A stretch of DNA of 64,000 nt from the NCBI RefSeq assembly GCF_016587355.1, contig NZ_BNJF01000001.1, positions 3,811,721 to 3,875,720 on the forward strand, read 5' to 3'. Position 1 is the first letter of the stretch; every line of letters starts with the position of its first letter. This stretch comes from Ktedonospora formicarum (GTDB lineage: Bacteria > Chloroflexota > Ktedonobacteria > Ktedonobacterales > Ktedonobacteraceae). Shown piece after piece: positions 32,360-40,007 of this stretch. The position numbers and the translations under genes were made by a program. The notes under the pieces are model-generated. The model made no database searches. It worked only from the letters and a program-made list of their open reading frames with translations, and was not told where the DNA came from.

Positions 32360-32560
32360 TTGAAACAGCACCTCACTCTCACCTCCCTCAAGCAAGTACA
32401 GGAGTTAGCCGTCCTCTCCAAGCACTACGAGGCCATGCTCCAAACAATCCAAGCTTCACTCGTCAAGGTCGTTCAAGATGACACAGGCATTGACGTGTCG
32501 AGCGGTGAGTGGCATCTCGATACCGACACAGGAGCAATTGAGCATGGCACCGCAGATTAA
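32360..32560 (+). CDS. Small hypothetical phage protein
   Basis: A 66-residue helical protein (TSLKQVQELAVLSKHYEAML) starting at TTG 32360 with AAGGAG 6 bases upstream. It ends inside the next gene (overlap 17 bases). Function is unknown. Confidence 0.6.
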   Translation: MKQHLTLTSLKQVQELAVLSKHYEAMLQTIQASLVKVVQDDTGIDVSSGEWHLDTDTGAIEHGTAD

Positions 32561-32825
32561 TCCTGACAACTACCAAGAGATAAGGCAAATCGTCGTGGAC
32601 GCAATTGAACCCCTCAAGGAGCAACTCGATAGGATCTATGAGTCCTTGAAAGACGACTACGCCCGCAAGGATGTGATTGAACCACAGATAGATGCACTGC
32701 GCAATGAGGTCAAGAGCCTGAAAGAGCAGGTCATTGGTACTCCACAGAAGCTTCTTATGTACGCAGGCTCTCTCGCTGCCCTCATTTGGACCCTCATAAA
32801 CATCTTTCAGTACCTCCATAAGTAA
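32544..32825 (+). CDS. Holin-like protein with coiled coil and one membrane helix
   Basis: A 93-residue protein starting at 32544 (AGGAG upstream). It has an acidic coiled coil (VVDAIEPLKEQLDRIYESLK, ALRNEVKSLKEQVIG) then a membrane helix LLMYAGSLAALIWTLINIF. Placed before the endolysin, it fits a lysis-cassette membrane protein (holin or holin helper); role inferred. Confidence 0.65.
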   Translation: MAPQINPDNYQEIRQIVVDAIEPLKEQLDRIYESLKDDYARKDVIEPQIDALRNEVKSLKEQVIGTPQKLLMYAGSLAALIWTLINIFQYLHK

Positions 32826-32834
32826 AGGAGTCCC

Positions 32835-33950
32835 ATGTCCATCATCCAAATGCCCACAAGCAACTTCTGGAAGGACCGCTCTGGCTACAAGCCGAAGTGG
32901 TTGATCGTGCATGGCACTGCTGGTGGCTCTAGCGCAAAGAATATCGCGCAGGGCTTCATCAACAGCCAGGGCACCAACAACCCGGTGTCTGTCCACTACG
33001 TGATCGGCCAGGACGGAACCATCGTGCAGTGTGTGCAAGAGAAGGATGCCGCCTGGGGAAATGGCGTCATTGATGCTGGCGCTGATTCCTGGTGGTCGAG
33101 TGCCCTCAATCCTAACCTCGTAACCATCTCGATTGAGCATGTGAAGCCGGACACCCAGAATGCTTCGGCCCTTACACCTGCGCAGCAAGCTGCATCCTTC
33201 TCCCTCATTCGTGAAATCTGCCAGCGCAATGGCCTCCCAATGAGGAAAGCAGACAAGAATGGCGGGATTACAGGCCACTTCTCTATTGCCCCCATCAACC
33301 GCGCTCATTGCCCCGGCACCTACCCCTGGCAAGACCTCTTCAACTACCTCAAAGGAGACGACATGCTTCAAATTACTGATGCCTTCGCTGCGGCCTACTT
33401 TAAGCAGGTAGCCACAAATCCTCTTCGCTGGCAATGCAACAACGGCTATGCTGTCCTGGGAGGCATCCTTGATTTCTATCGCAAGATTAATGGTGCCCCT
33501 CGACTTCCAAAGGGAAATGAACAGTACAACATTCCTGGCGTTGTGTGGCAGTTGTTTGAGGGTGGGATTATTGTGTACGATCCAGAGGGCAAGCTAGATA
33601 AGTTCCACACACCATTCCCTCCCTGCTACCTCCTCAAGCTGGACAGCGATCTGGCGAAGCAAGTCCTGGGTGCAGGTAACACGACTGATCTCCAGAACCA
33701 ACTGAACGCAGCCAACACGGCACTAGCGAATGAGAAGCAGACTGCGACATCCCTCCAGACGGAATTAAATACGGCAAAGACACAGCTTGATGCGGCCAAT
33801 AAGGCTGCTACTCAGGCGACTGCTGACAAGAACGCCGCACTGGCCCAGGTTGCCGATCTTCAGAATCAGATTGCCAACGCCCCTGACAAAACCGAAATCC
33901 TCAACGACCTCATCTCAGCTCTCCAGGCTGCTGCTAAGAACATCGCATAG
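32835..33950 (+). CDS. Endolysin: N-acetylmuramoyl-L-alanine amidase
   Basis: It breaks the bond between muramic acid and the peptide stem. The amidase-2 domain covers about residues 15-175: WLIVHGTAGGSSAKNIAQGF, SVHYVIGQDGTIVQCV, NLVTISIEHV, and GHFSIAPINRAHCPG, giving zinc ligands H26, H148 and C159. The C-terminal half has a linker region and a long coiled coil (QNQLNAANTALANEKQTATS). Length 371 is larger than simple amidases. It lies between two holin-like genes. Confidence 0.92.
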   Translation: MSIIQMPTSNFWKDRSGYKPKWLIVHGTAGGSSAKNIAQGFINSQGTNNPVSVHYVIGQDGTIVQCVQEKDAAWGNGVIDAGADSWWSSALNPNLVTISIEHVKPDTQNASALTPAQQAASFSLIREICQRNGLPMRKADKNGGITGHFSIAPINRAHCPGTYPWQDLFNYLKGDDMLQITDAFAAAYFKQVATNPLRWQCNNGYAVLGGILDFYRKINGAPRLPKGNEQYNIPGVVWQLFEGGIIVYDPEGKLDKFHTPFPPCYLLKLDSDLAKQVLGAGNTTDLQNQLNAANTALANEKQTATSLQTELNTAKTQLDAANKAATQATADKNAALAQVADLQNQIANAPDKTEILNDLISALQAAAKNIA

Positions 33951-33959
33951 GAGTACATC

Positions 33960-34331
33960 ATGCAACTTAACGATTGGGAACTTACCCTTATTGTCCAGTG
34001 CGTCTTCCCCTTCATCACTTCCCTGATCCTTCCCCTTGGTGCGTGGTTCTATCATTGGCTCCTCTCGAAGCTGCCTGCCAATCAGCAGAGTGTGGTCGAG
34101 GCAAATGTTGAGAAGGCTGTGAAGGCTGTCGAGCAGGCGCAGTCCCTTGTTCCTGGCGCAGTGAAGAAAGAGTATGCGACCAACCTGACGAACGCATTGC
34201 TCAAGACTGCTGGTGTGAAGGCCACTCCTGAGCAGGTTGATACGCTGATTGAGGCTGCTGTCTACCAGTTCAACGTCAATCGCCCCAAGCAGGTGACTGC
34301 TGCAATTCCTGCTGTTCCCTCAAACAAATAA
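33960..34331 (+). CDS. LLH-type holin
   Basis: A 123-residue protein with one N-terminal membrane helix (LIVQCVFPFITSLILPLGAW FY) and a helical C-terminal domain (VEANVEKAVKAVEQAQSLVP, NALLKTAGVKATPEQVDTLI), the pattern of LLH-type phage holins. It lies just after the endolysin, so together they form the lysis cassette. Confidence 0.8.
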   Translation: MQLNDWELTLIVQCVFPFITSLILPLGAWFYHWLLSKLPANQQSVVEANVEKAVKAVEQAQSLVPGAVKKEYATNLTNALLKTAGVKATPEQVDTLIEAAVYQFNVNRPKQVTAAIPAVPSNK

Positions 34332-34387
34332 GTTTACTTGCGTTGCTGCCTGCTATTGTGTAGTATTACCTCTACAAGGAGGTACAT

Positions 34388-34612
34388 ATGAAGAAAAAAG
34401 AGCTACCCTACTCACCACAACAGCCTGGACAACCTCAACAGATAACACAGTTCTACCACAAAACTTTAGGAAAGCTCGCGGCTGATAACTTCGAGAAGGA
34501 CTGCCGAGAGATGGAGGCTGATGGGTGGCGATTGGTGTTTGCGACACCTCTTGGTCACGGTTCTGGCTCAGTAGGCACTGATAGCCCTATCGTCGCCATC
34601 TACCAAAAATAA
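34388..34612 (+). CDS. Small hypothetical phage protein
   Basis: A 74-residue protein with an N-terminal Pro/Gln-rich stretch and a compact end, EADGWRLVFATPLGHGSG, resembling small DUF4177-like proteins. A GGAGG site precedes it. It is the last gene of the plus-strand operon before a two-way terminator. Confidence 0.6.
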   Translation: MKKKELPYSPQQPGQPQQITQFYHKTLGKLAADNFEKDCREMEADGWRLVFATPLGHGSGSVGTDSPIVAIYQK

Positions 34613-34618
34613 AAAGAA

Positions 34619-34656
34619 AAGACCCCTGCCCACATGTTGGGTAAGGGGTCATCGTA
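34619..34656. terminator. Bidirectional terminator between late operon and lysogeny genes
   Basis: GACCCC-TGCCCACATGTTGGGTAA-GGGGTC forms a stem with an inner CCCA/TGGG stem, flanked by A-rich and T-rich runs. It separates converging transcripts. Confidence 0.75.
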
Positions 34657-34659
34657 TTT

Positions 34660-34872
34660 CTAGTTCATCCAGTCTTCCCACTGGTTATCGATCTCCTCGG
34701 CAATGTAGACCAACCGATAAATGTTCTCGCCTATGTCTTTGAAGCCGAGAGCAGTCGGTCCATTCTTCCAGCGATAGGTAAGATCGTATTCACCAGGAAC
34801 TTCAACCAGATTGTCTTGTGTCTTGATGAAACCCTCTATCGCTGACTTCTGAAACGTGTCATCTCCGTTCAT
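34660..34872 (-). CDS. Small hypothetical protein beside repressor
   Basis: A 70-residue acidic protein (GFIKTQDNLVEVPGEYDLTY, NIYRLVYIAEEIDNQWEDW). It lies 9 bases after the repressor stop on the same strand, so it is probably co-transcribed with it in the lysogen. Function is unknown. Confidence 0.6.
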   Translation of the reverse strand: MNGDDTFQKSAIEGFIKTQDNLVEVPGEYDLTYRWKNGPTALGFKDIGENIYRLVYIAEEIDNQWEDWMN

Positions 34873-34880
34873 GGCTCCTC

Positions 34881-35297
34881 CTAGATGCTTTTCAATACCG
34901 CTTCAATCACACTACGAGCCTGAGCCTGCTTTTGTGCCGGAAGTGTCGAAATCAGAGCCGTAAGAGGATCACTCGACTCCTGGGAGAGTCCACGTCTGGC
35001 ATTGGGGTACTTGTCAGGCCAGTGTTTCATTGTTTTCTCAACCTCTTCGGTGAGTCCGAGCAGTTTACAGACTTGATAGAGATCTATGTCAAGGATAAGC
35101 ATTACCTTCAAGAAGTAGCCATACGGCATTCCAGCAGGTGCGGTCCTTGAGAGAACGCTCACCTTATCTGGCGCAATGTTTGCATTCTCTGCCGCTTCCT
35201 TGCGTGTCCAATCAAATGCTCTTAGTCGGTCGTTTACCAGTTGCGCGAGAGCTTCCTGCTGCTCCGGTGTAAAAACGATGTCCTTCTCGTAAGCCAT
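34881..35297 (-). CDS. Phage lysogeny repressor (HTH, cI-like)
   Basis: A 138-residue protein with an N-terminal HTH (RLRAFDWTRKEAAENANIAP then DKVSVLSRTAPAGMPYGY) and a short acidic C-terminal helical part, no peptidase domain. It is divergent from the integrase. The two promoters are back to back with their -35 boxes forming an inverted sequence, the usual design for a lysogeny switch. It is transcribed from TTGACA, 17 bp, TACTAT. Confidence 0.72.
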   Translation of the reverse strand: MAYEKDIVFTPEQQEALAQLVNDRLRAFDWTRKEAAENANIAPDKVSVLSRTAPAGMPYGYFLKVMLILDIDLYQVCKLLGLTEEVEKTMKHWPDKYPNARRGLSQESSDPLTALISTLPAQKQAQARSVIEAVLKSI

Positions 35298-35347
35298 CTA
35301 TCGCAACACCTTTCTCGATTACTTGTGCTAAATGTTGAATCGTAGAC

Positions 35348-35409
35348 ATAGTAGCAGGTAGGATACTGTTTGTCAATGGTTTGACTTTTGAGTTCCCCTC
35401 CAGTATACT
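35348..35409. promoter_or_regulatory. Divergent repressor/integrase promoters
   Basis: Minus strand: TTGACA (35371-35376), 17 bp, TACTAT (35348-35353), driving the repressor. Plus strand: TTGACT (35381-35386), 17 bp, TATACT (35404-35409), driving the integrase. The two -35 boxes join as GTCAA-TGGT-TTGAC, a likely operator shared by both. Confidence 0.8.
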
Positions 35410-35432
35410 CGATATATCGATACAAAGCGATA
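35410..35432 (+). promoter_or_regulatory. Palindromic site at the integrase start point
   Basis: CGATATATCG (35410-35419) is a perfect palindrome just after the -10 box, and TATCG/CGATA arms (35415-35419, 35428-35432) overlap it. It is a candidate repressor site on the integrase leader. Confidence 0.6.
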
Positions 35433-35446
35433 TAGAAGGAGTATAT

Positions 35447-37162
35447 ATGACTCAATATGAATTGCCAGATTTGACACAAACCTCGCCGGTGTATGCCATT
35501 GGCTATGCCCGTATTTCTGGTGATAAACAAAAGGATGGAGCTTCGCTTGAAACCCAGACAGCCGCTATGCGTCGTTATTGTGCCGAGCGTGGGTGGGTGC
35601 TGCTCGATGTGGCTCAGGAGGTCTACAGTGGGTACTATCTCATGGAGAGGAAAGTTCTGAGCGAGCAGGTACGCACTGTTGTCCGTGAGCGGCAAGCACA
35701 TGTCGTGATTGTCAACAGCTTTGACCGTCTCTCGCGTGACCAGACCCATTCAGCCGTACTGTATCATGAGATGATGGAGAATGGGGTACATCTGGTAAGT
35801 GTGACTGAGGAACTGGACAATTCTCCATTTGGGACGTTTCTTCGCCAAGCTATCAGCTTTGCTGCTGAGTTAGAGCGACAGAAGATCATCGAGCGTGCGG
35901 CTCGTGGGACACAGAACCGGGTGGATAAGGGGGAGATGATCGGTGCTGGTGTGCCGAAGTATGGGTACTCCTGGGGAGAGAACAACAAGTGCTACGTCAT
36001 CAATGAAGATGAGGCAAAGATTGTGCGTGAGATCTTCGAGCGATATGTGACACATGGTCAGTCGCTTCGTGCCATCGCAAAGTGGCTCAATGAGGAGAAG
36101 ATTCCAACGCGACATATGAGGCGTGGAAAAACGGATGAGTCTGGTTCTTGGTTTGCGTCCACACTGAGAAACATGATTGCGAGTGAGGAGTACCGTGGTA
36201 TTGGCTATAATCGCACCCTGAAGTGGGTAAGGGTTGATGGTCGCCGCAAACGGACAGAACACCCCAATCCAACGCTCTTGCCTGATGGTGTGGTTCCTCG
36301 CCTCATCTCTGACGATATGTGGTACGCTGCCCAGGCCAAGCGAGCAGTCGCCAAGGTTGAGTCACCTCGCAATAATCGGGAGCCAGAAGAGTGTCTGCTC
36401 CGTGGTGGTTTTATCATCTGTGGATACTGCAATCGCGTCATGCAGGTCGCTCGCGCTCGAAACTACTACGATAAATCGAGAGGGAGAACAAAGCACCGAA
36501 AGGCACAGTACGTCTGTAATTCTGGTGGTGAACTTCCTGGTCGTTGTTCCAGACGTGCATCGATGATGATCGATTTTATTGATAACGAGGTGTGGGTTGC
36601 AGTCAAGGAACTGCTCGAAAATCTTGATCGCGTGCGGGAAGTGCTGACTGCTCCGGTTGTCAACGGTGTTGCGGCTCACCTCTTGAGTGTGGAGAGCCAG
36701 ATCGCGGATACCAAGGCAGAGATTGCTCGGCGCGTTCAGGATATGGCAGGATTCACCGGGTACGCTCGTGAACTTACTGTTGCGGAGATCAATCGACTTG
36801 AAAAGCAACTGAAAGACCTGGATGGAATGAGATTGCAAGCTATTCCAGAGGCGAAGCAAGAAGAGAGCGTCCAGAGAGATATTGAAGCCTTTCTCTCCTG
36901 GTGTCTTACCTTCAAGGGGAACTACGATGCAGCCACGTATGAGGAGCGGCGTAGAGCGTTACGCCACCTGGGTGTGAGGGTCTTAGTGTACCAGGAATCG
37001 GACCCGGATCGTCCCAGGTATAAGATCACTGGTAAACCAGAGTTGTTCGCTCGCCTGCACCTGAAGAAGGAGGAGACGGATGGGAAGCAAGCGACCGATT
37101 CTGTACATACTTCCTCGCAGATCGCCACGCGATATCCTTTGCCTACGAGTCGGGCGATGTAG
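35447..37162 (+). CDS. int: Large serine integrase
   Basis: This site-specific recombinase integrates and excises the prophage. The N-terminal resolvase domain has [12 protein letters not shown] (catalytic Ser24) then [15 protein letters not shown] recombinase DNA-binding domain follows ([29 protein letters not shown]). A zinc ribbon [11 protein letters not shown]...CNSGG and a coiled coil complete it. The start at 35447 follows AGAAGGAG. It is 571 residues long. The stop codon lies in host mutS sequence, so the last ~18 residues are coded by host DNA in this arrangement and would change on excision. Confidence 0.93.
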   Translation: MTQYELPDLTQTSPVYAIGYARISGDKQKDGASLETQTAAMRRYCAERGWVLLDVAQEVYSGYYLMERKVLSEQVRTVVRERQAHVVIVNSFDRLSRDQTHSAVLYHEMMENGVHLVSVTEELDNSPFGTFLRQAISFAAELERQKIIERAARGTQNRVDKGEMIGAGVPKYGYSWGENNKCYVINEDEAKIVREIFERYVTHGQSLRAIAKWLNEEKIPTRHMRRGKTDESGSWFASTLRNMIASEEYRGIGYNRTLKWVRVDGRRKRTEHPNPTLLPDGVVPRLISDDMWYAAQAKRAVAKVESPRNNREPEECLLRGGFIICGYCNRVMQVARARNYYDKSRGRTKHRKAQYVCNSGGELPGRCSRRASMMIDFIDNEVWVAVKELLENLDRVREVLTAPVVNGVAAHLLSVESQIADTKAEIARRVQDMAGFTGYARELTVAEINRLEKQLKDLDGMRLQAIPEAKQEESVQRDIEAFLSWCLTFKGNYDAATYEERRRALRHLGVRVLVYQESDPDRPRYKITGKPELFARLHLKKEETDGKQATDSVHTSSQIATRYPLPTSRAM

Positions 37163-37404
37163 CCATCTGCCGCATGATGTGGGATGCCAGCCATGGGTGA
37201 CTTTTGCCCACGCCCAAAGTCGCGACGGGTCAGGGCAATCTCTAGCTCACGCGCCACAATTTCGGCGTCGTCGTCAAACATCTCATAGAAGTCGCCCATG
37301 CGGAAAAAAAGGATCGCGTCGGGATGCTGGCGCTTGATGTTGAGATATTGGCTGCGTACCGGGCTATGATTATCGGTCTCTTTTGCGAACTCTTCGAATA
37401 GCAC
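36922..37404 (-). pseudogene. mutS: mutS, 5' fragment interrupted by the prophage
   Basis: The GTG at 37404 has AAGGAG 6 bases upstream and gives [20 protein letters not shown], then [16 protein letters not shown] and [16 protein letters not shown], the conserved mismatch-binding N-terminal domain of MutS including the Phe-x-Glu motif (F in FYEMF). After about 98 residues it enters phage DNA and ends at 36922 with an unrelated 60-residue tail. The rest of mutS should lie beyond the other prophage end. The host is predicted to be mismatch-repair deficient while lysogenic. Confidence 0.92.
37088..37112. other. Phage-host junction (attR region) within mutS
   Basis: The MutS protein match holds through [10 protein letters not shown] (minus strand, to about 37,100) and then stops. 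The crossover is therefore near GTACATACTTCCTCG (37102-37116) or just left of it. The exact core, usually two bases for serine integrases, needs the left junction, which is outside the window. Confidence 0.75.
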
Positions 37405-37438
37405 TGCTCTCTCCTTACCTCCTGTGCTCACGCCTCTC

Positions 37439-37467
37439 AGTATAAGACTATTCCTTGGATGCGTCAA
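37439..37467 (-). promoter_or_regulatory. mutS promoter
   Basis: On the minus strand, TTGACG (37462-37467), 17 bp, TATACT (37439-37444). It is intact and would drive transcription into the prophage, antisense to the integrase end. Confidence 0.7.
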
Positions 37468-37591
37468 TTTGGCGGAAGAGCGGTAGGAAATGCAGAGCTC
37501 GGAAAGTGTGATGGTTGTGCTCGAAGCGCTCTAGAAAAGCAGGTAGAGAGTTAAAAAGTTCGAAGATGTGGGCAATTTTGTGCTATGCTAC

Positions 37592-37619
37592 TTGTCACTG
37601 GCGATGGTTGGATTATAAT
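37592..37619 (+). promoter_or_regulatory. Promoter of LapA-like gene
   Basis: TTGTCA (37592-37597), 16 bp, TATAAT (37614-37619) on the plus strand, with the start codon 29 bases downstream. Confidence 0.7.
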
Positions 37620-37648
37620 ATGTATATATTTTGAGTGAGGAGGGCATC

Positions 37649-38056
37649 TTGTTCTACCTTGTATTAGTGATGATCGTGCTTGTGGGCGGAGTGATTGCGC
37701 TGATTGCCGTCCAGAACCTGGGTAATCCCATCGCGTTAGAGGTGCTCATCTGGCAATCGCCGGCACTTCCGATTGGTTTTATCCTGTTGGGTGTGTTTCT
37801 GCTGGGCGCAATCCTGCTCTACCTGGCAAGTGTCGGATCTGCTGTCTCTGACCGTGAGCAGATCAAGCGGTTGCGCAAGCGTGTCAAGGAGCTTGAACAG
37901 CAGGCAAATCAGAATCAGAATCAGAATCAGAATCAGCCGCCAATACCACCCAATCCAATGCAATCACCTCAGGGGCCTGCTGCCGCTCGCTCGCAGATGC
38001 AATCGCCATCATCTATGATGCATATGCCCGGCATGTCTGGACCACTCCAAAAATAG
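37649..38056 (+). CDS. LapA-domain (DUF1049) membrane protein
   Basis: A 135-residue protein with two membrane helices (FYLVLVMIVLVGGVIALIAV; FILLGVFLLGAILLYLASVG) then a coiled basic helix. This is the LapA/DUF1049 fold. The C-terminal tail has a (NQ)n run coded by a pure AATCAG hexamer repeat at about 37,907-37,934, a likely slippage site. TTG at 37649 has AGGAGG upstream; an in-frame TTG at 37631 is possible. Confidence 0.75.
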   Translation: MFYLVLVMIVLVGGVIALIAVQNLGNPIALEVLIWQSPALPIGFILLGVFLLGAILLYLASVGSAVSDREQIKRLRKRVKELEQQANQNQNQNQNQPPIPPNPMQSPQGPAAARSQMQSPSSMMHMPGMSGPLQK

Positions 38057-38058
38057 AT

Positions 38059-38091
38059 CTAAAGAGTTCTATTCTGAGCATGGAACTCTTT
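38059..38091 (+). terminator. Hairpin after LapA-like gene
   Basis: CTAAAGAGTTC and GAACTCTTTAG form an 11-bp stem just after the stop. It is a likely transcript end, though the U run is short. Confidence 0.6.
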
Positions 38092-38122
38092 AGATTGGGC
38101 ACTTCTCAGCGCGAAAGCGCTT

Positions 38123-38188
38123 CGCAGGGGTCATGGGATGCGAACTAGAAACCTCAAGCTATCTAGTTCGCATCCCATGACCCCTGCG
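38123..38188. repeat. 27-bp perfect inverted repeat
   Basis: Arms at 38123-38149 and 38162-38188, identical in reverse complement over 27 bp, separated by a 12-base loop AACCTCAAGCTA. It has no gene. It could be a small non-autonomous mobile element or a very strong hairpin. Confidence 0.85.
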
Positions 38189-38251
38189 AGTTACTACAAG
38201 GCGATAAAACGTCCTACTGTAGCAATTAGAAGGCATGAGCCCAGCATATCG

Positions 38252-38277
38252 GCGCAAAGCTTTAGCTTTGCGCCGTG
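38252..38277. terminator. Intergenic hairpin, probable terminator
   Basis: GGCGCAAAGCT-TT-AGCTTTGCGCC is an 11-bp perfect stem near the 3' end of the minus-strand gene at 38288. Confidence 0.55.
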
Positions 38278-38287
38278 TCCCGCTATC

Positions 38288-39247
38288 CTAATTATTCCAG
38301 ATCTGTCCAAGTACTTTGCGGACGAGGTCTGGTAAATCCTTCGTGCCTGTATTTACCTCCTCTTCCGGCGGACCTTTCTCTTCAGGCTTTTTTTTTTGAA
38401 CCGTACTGCTCTGATCTGGCTCTGTTTCATGGGGAGTGTTAGCTTCACCCGCCTGCTCTGGCTGTTCAATAGGTGAATCTTCCTGTTGTGGTTGTGAGCC
38501 TAGTGGAATTGTTGGTTCGTCTTCAATTGGGCGCTGCTCTGGTGCGACTGTCGATTGAGTTGGTAGGGCGGGCTGGGTCTCGGTTATCTTCTCCTCCTGA
38601 GTCTTGTGGTGGTGTTTGCGCAGGTCCTGCTGTGTCTCTTCATCCTCGTTTTCTATTGATGGTTGGGTTATTTCATCTTTACCTACCTCTGATTCAATAG
38701 GGGATGACTCTTCCGGCGCTTCGACCTCGTCAGCGATGGTCTCAGATGCGGATTCATGTGTCTCTTCTTTCTGTGTATCGCTGAGGTCTCTCTGAACAGT
38801 TTGTAGCTCGCTCTCTTCCTGCGTATTGCTACCGATCTCTATTAGTTCAGGCTGTACGTCTGCCTCTTCAGTCTCTAGTGGCGTCTCTATGCTGGTGAAT
38901 GATGGGATAGTGCTGGCTTCTTCGATTGGAAGCCCCTCTTTATCAGCGGCAGGGAGGTCTTCTCTTACTTCCGCTTCATCATACGATACTTCCACCGTCT
39001 GTTCTGGTTCTGGCTGGACAAGTGTATGTGCTTCAGTGGCTGTCTCGTCTTGTTCTGGAAGTGTTGGTATGCTTGCCTCGCCTTGCTCAGAGTCTGTGGC
39101 TATGCTCGGTTGTGACTCGTTCTCTGGCGTTTCAACTTGCTCCGCTTCAGCGTTTGCTATGGGCGCAACAGGCTCCTCTGGCACTTCTTGAGGGATGGCC
39201 TCTTCAGAGGATATCGCCTTGACCTCTATAGGCTCTTCGGGCGCCAC
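38288..39247 (-). CDS. Pro/Glu-rich protein, 3' part of a frameshifted gene
   Basis: About 319 residues rich in Glu, Pro, Ser and Thr (EEPVAPIANAEAEQVETPEN etc.), with low-complexity repeats and a basic GPPEEEVNTGTKDLPDL end. No fold recognised. Its frame is joined to the preceding frame across a C6 run on the minus strand (about 39256-39261). Reading through with a -1 shift gives ELPP-LEQVAPEEP with matching composition, so these are probably one gene of about 580 codons. It may be an extracellular or cell-envelope disordered protein. Confidence 0.6.
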   Translation of the reverse strand: MAPEEPIEVKAISSEEAIPQEVPEEPVAPIANAEAEQVETPENESQPSIATDSEQGEASIPTLPEQDETATEAHTLVQPEPEQTVEVSYDEAEVREDLPAADKEGLPIEEASTIPSFTSIETPLETEEADVQPELIEIGSNTQEESELQTVQRDLSDTQKEETHESASETIADEVEAPEESSPIESEVGKDEITQPSIENEDEETQQDLRKHHHKTQEEKITETQPALPTQSTVAPEQRPIEDEPTIPLGSQPQQEDSPIEQPEQAGEANTPHETEPDQSSTVQKKKPEEKGPPEEEVNTGTKDLPDLVRKVLGQIWNN

Positions 39248-39999
39248 TTGCTCAAGGGGGGAAGCTCCTTCGTGATGGATTTTTTGGGCGCGACCTGTTC
39301 GGAAGCGGCTTGTGGTTCACTTGATAGAGACGGCCCAGGTTCAAGCGTAGCTGTTGGAGCCGGTTCAGGCTGTGAGGTAGGCTCTGCCTCTCCCTCCAGA
39401 AGCTCTTCCTCGTGCATAAGCCTTTGAAGCAACTGTTCTTCGCTGGTCAGAATGATTCCAGGTGTTGGCGGCATGGAGAGTTCCGCGGATTGGCTGGCCT
39501 CCTGGGCGCCCTGCTCATCACTCATTGATTCTAGCCAGTCATACGCGCCTTCCAGGGCGTTCTCGCACCAGCGTGTGTAGTCGCCGCGAATCAGGTCCAT
39601 CTTTTCACAACGCTCAAGGAGTTGTGCGGTATGATCGAGCCAGATATCGCCTCGGTCAAGCATTCGATCCAGCAGCAGCAAGTTTTCTACACCGCTTGCT
39701 TGCAAGCGTGCCAGGACTGAAAGAGCGATAGGGGATGGTTGAACCATCTCAATTAAAGACGAGTTCTCTTCCACCTGTTGCTCTATAGAGGCGAGTTCTT
39801 GTTGAAGCTGGGCTATACGTTGTTGCAGGGACCAGAGCTGATAGCTTTGCGTGAACTGCTCAACCTGTGAAGGGTTCAGGCGCGCGAAAATAGTATGTAG
39901 CGCTTCGGGATAGCGTGTAAATGTGCCTTTTGTCTCTGAATCCCCCCATGTGGATCCTGCTGGGTGTACTGTAACTGGTCTCTGTTGCTGGTCACTCAT
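39226..39999 (-). CDS. Coiled-coil protein, 5' part of frameshifted gene
   Basis: About 257 residues: a helical first two-thirds (LWSLQQRIAQLQQELASIEQ, MLDRGDIWLDHTAQLLERCE) then an acidic Pro-rich tail. AGGAGG lies upstream. The frame ends KSITKELPPLSKWRPKSL, but a -1 shift at the C6 run gives a continuous Pro/Glu-rich product (see next entry at 38288). The gene lies 8 bases after the upstream gene on the same strand. Confidence 0.65.
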   Translation of the reverse strand: MSDQQQRPVTVHPAGSTWGDSETKGTFTRYPEALHTIFARLNPSQVEQFTQSYQLWSLQQRIAQLQQELASIEQQVEENSSLIEMVQPSPIALSVLARLQASGVENLLLLDRMLDRGDIWLDHTAQLLERCEKMDLIRGDYTRWCENALEGAYDWLESMSDEQGAQEASQSAELSMPPTPGIILTSEEQLLQRLMHEEELLEGEAEPTSQPEPAPTATLEPGPSLSSEPQAASEQVAPKKSITKELPPLSKWRPKSL

Positions 40000-40007
40000 C
40001 CCCTTCT

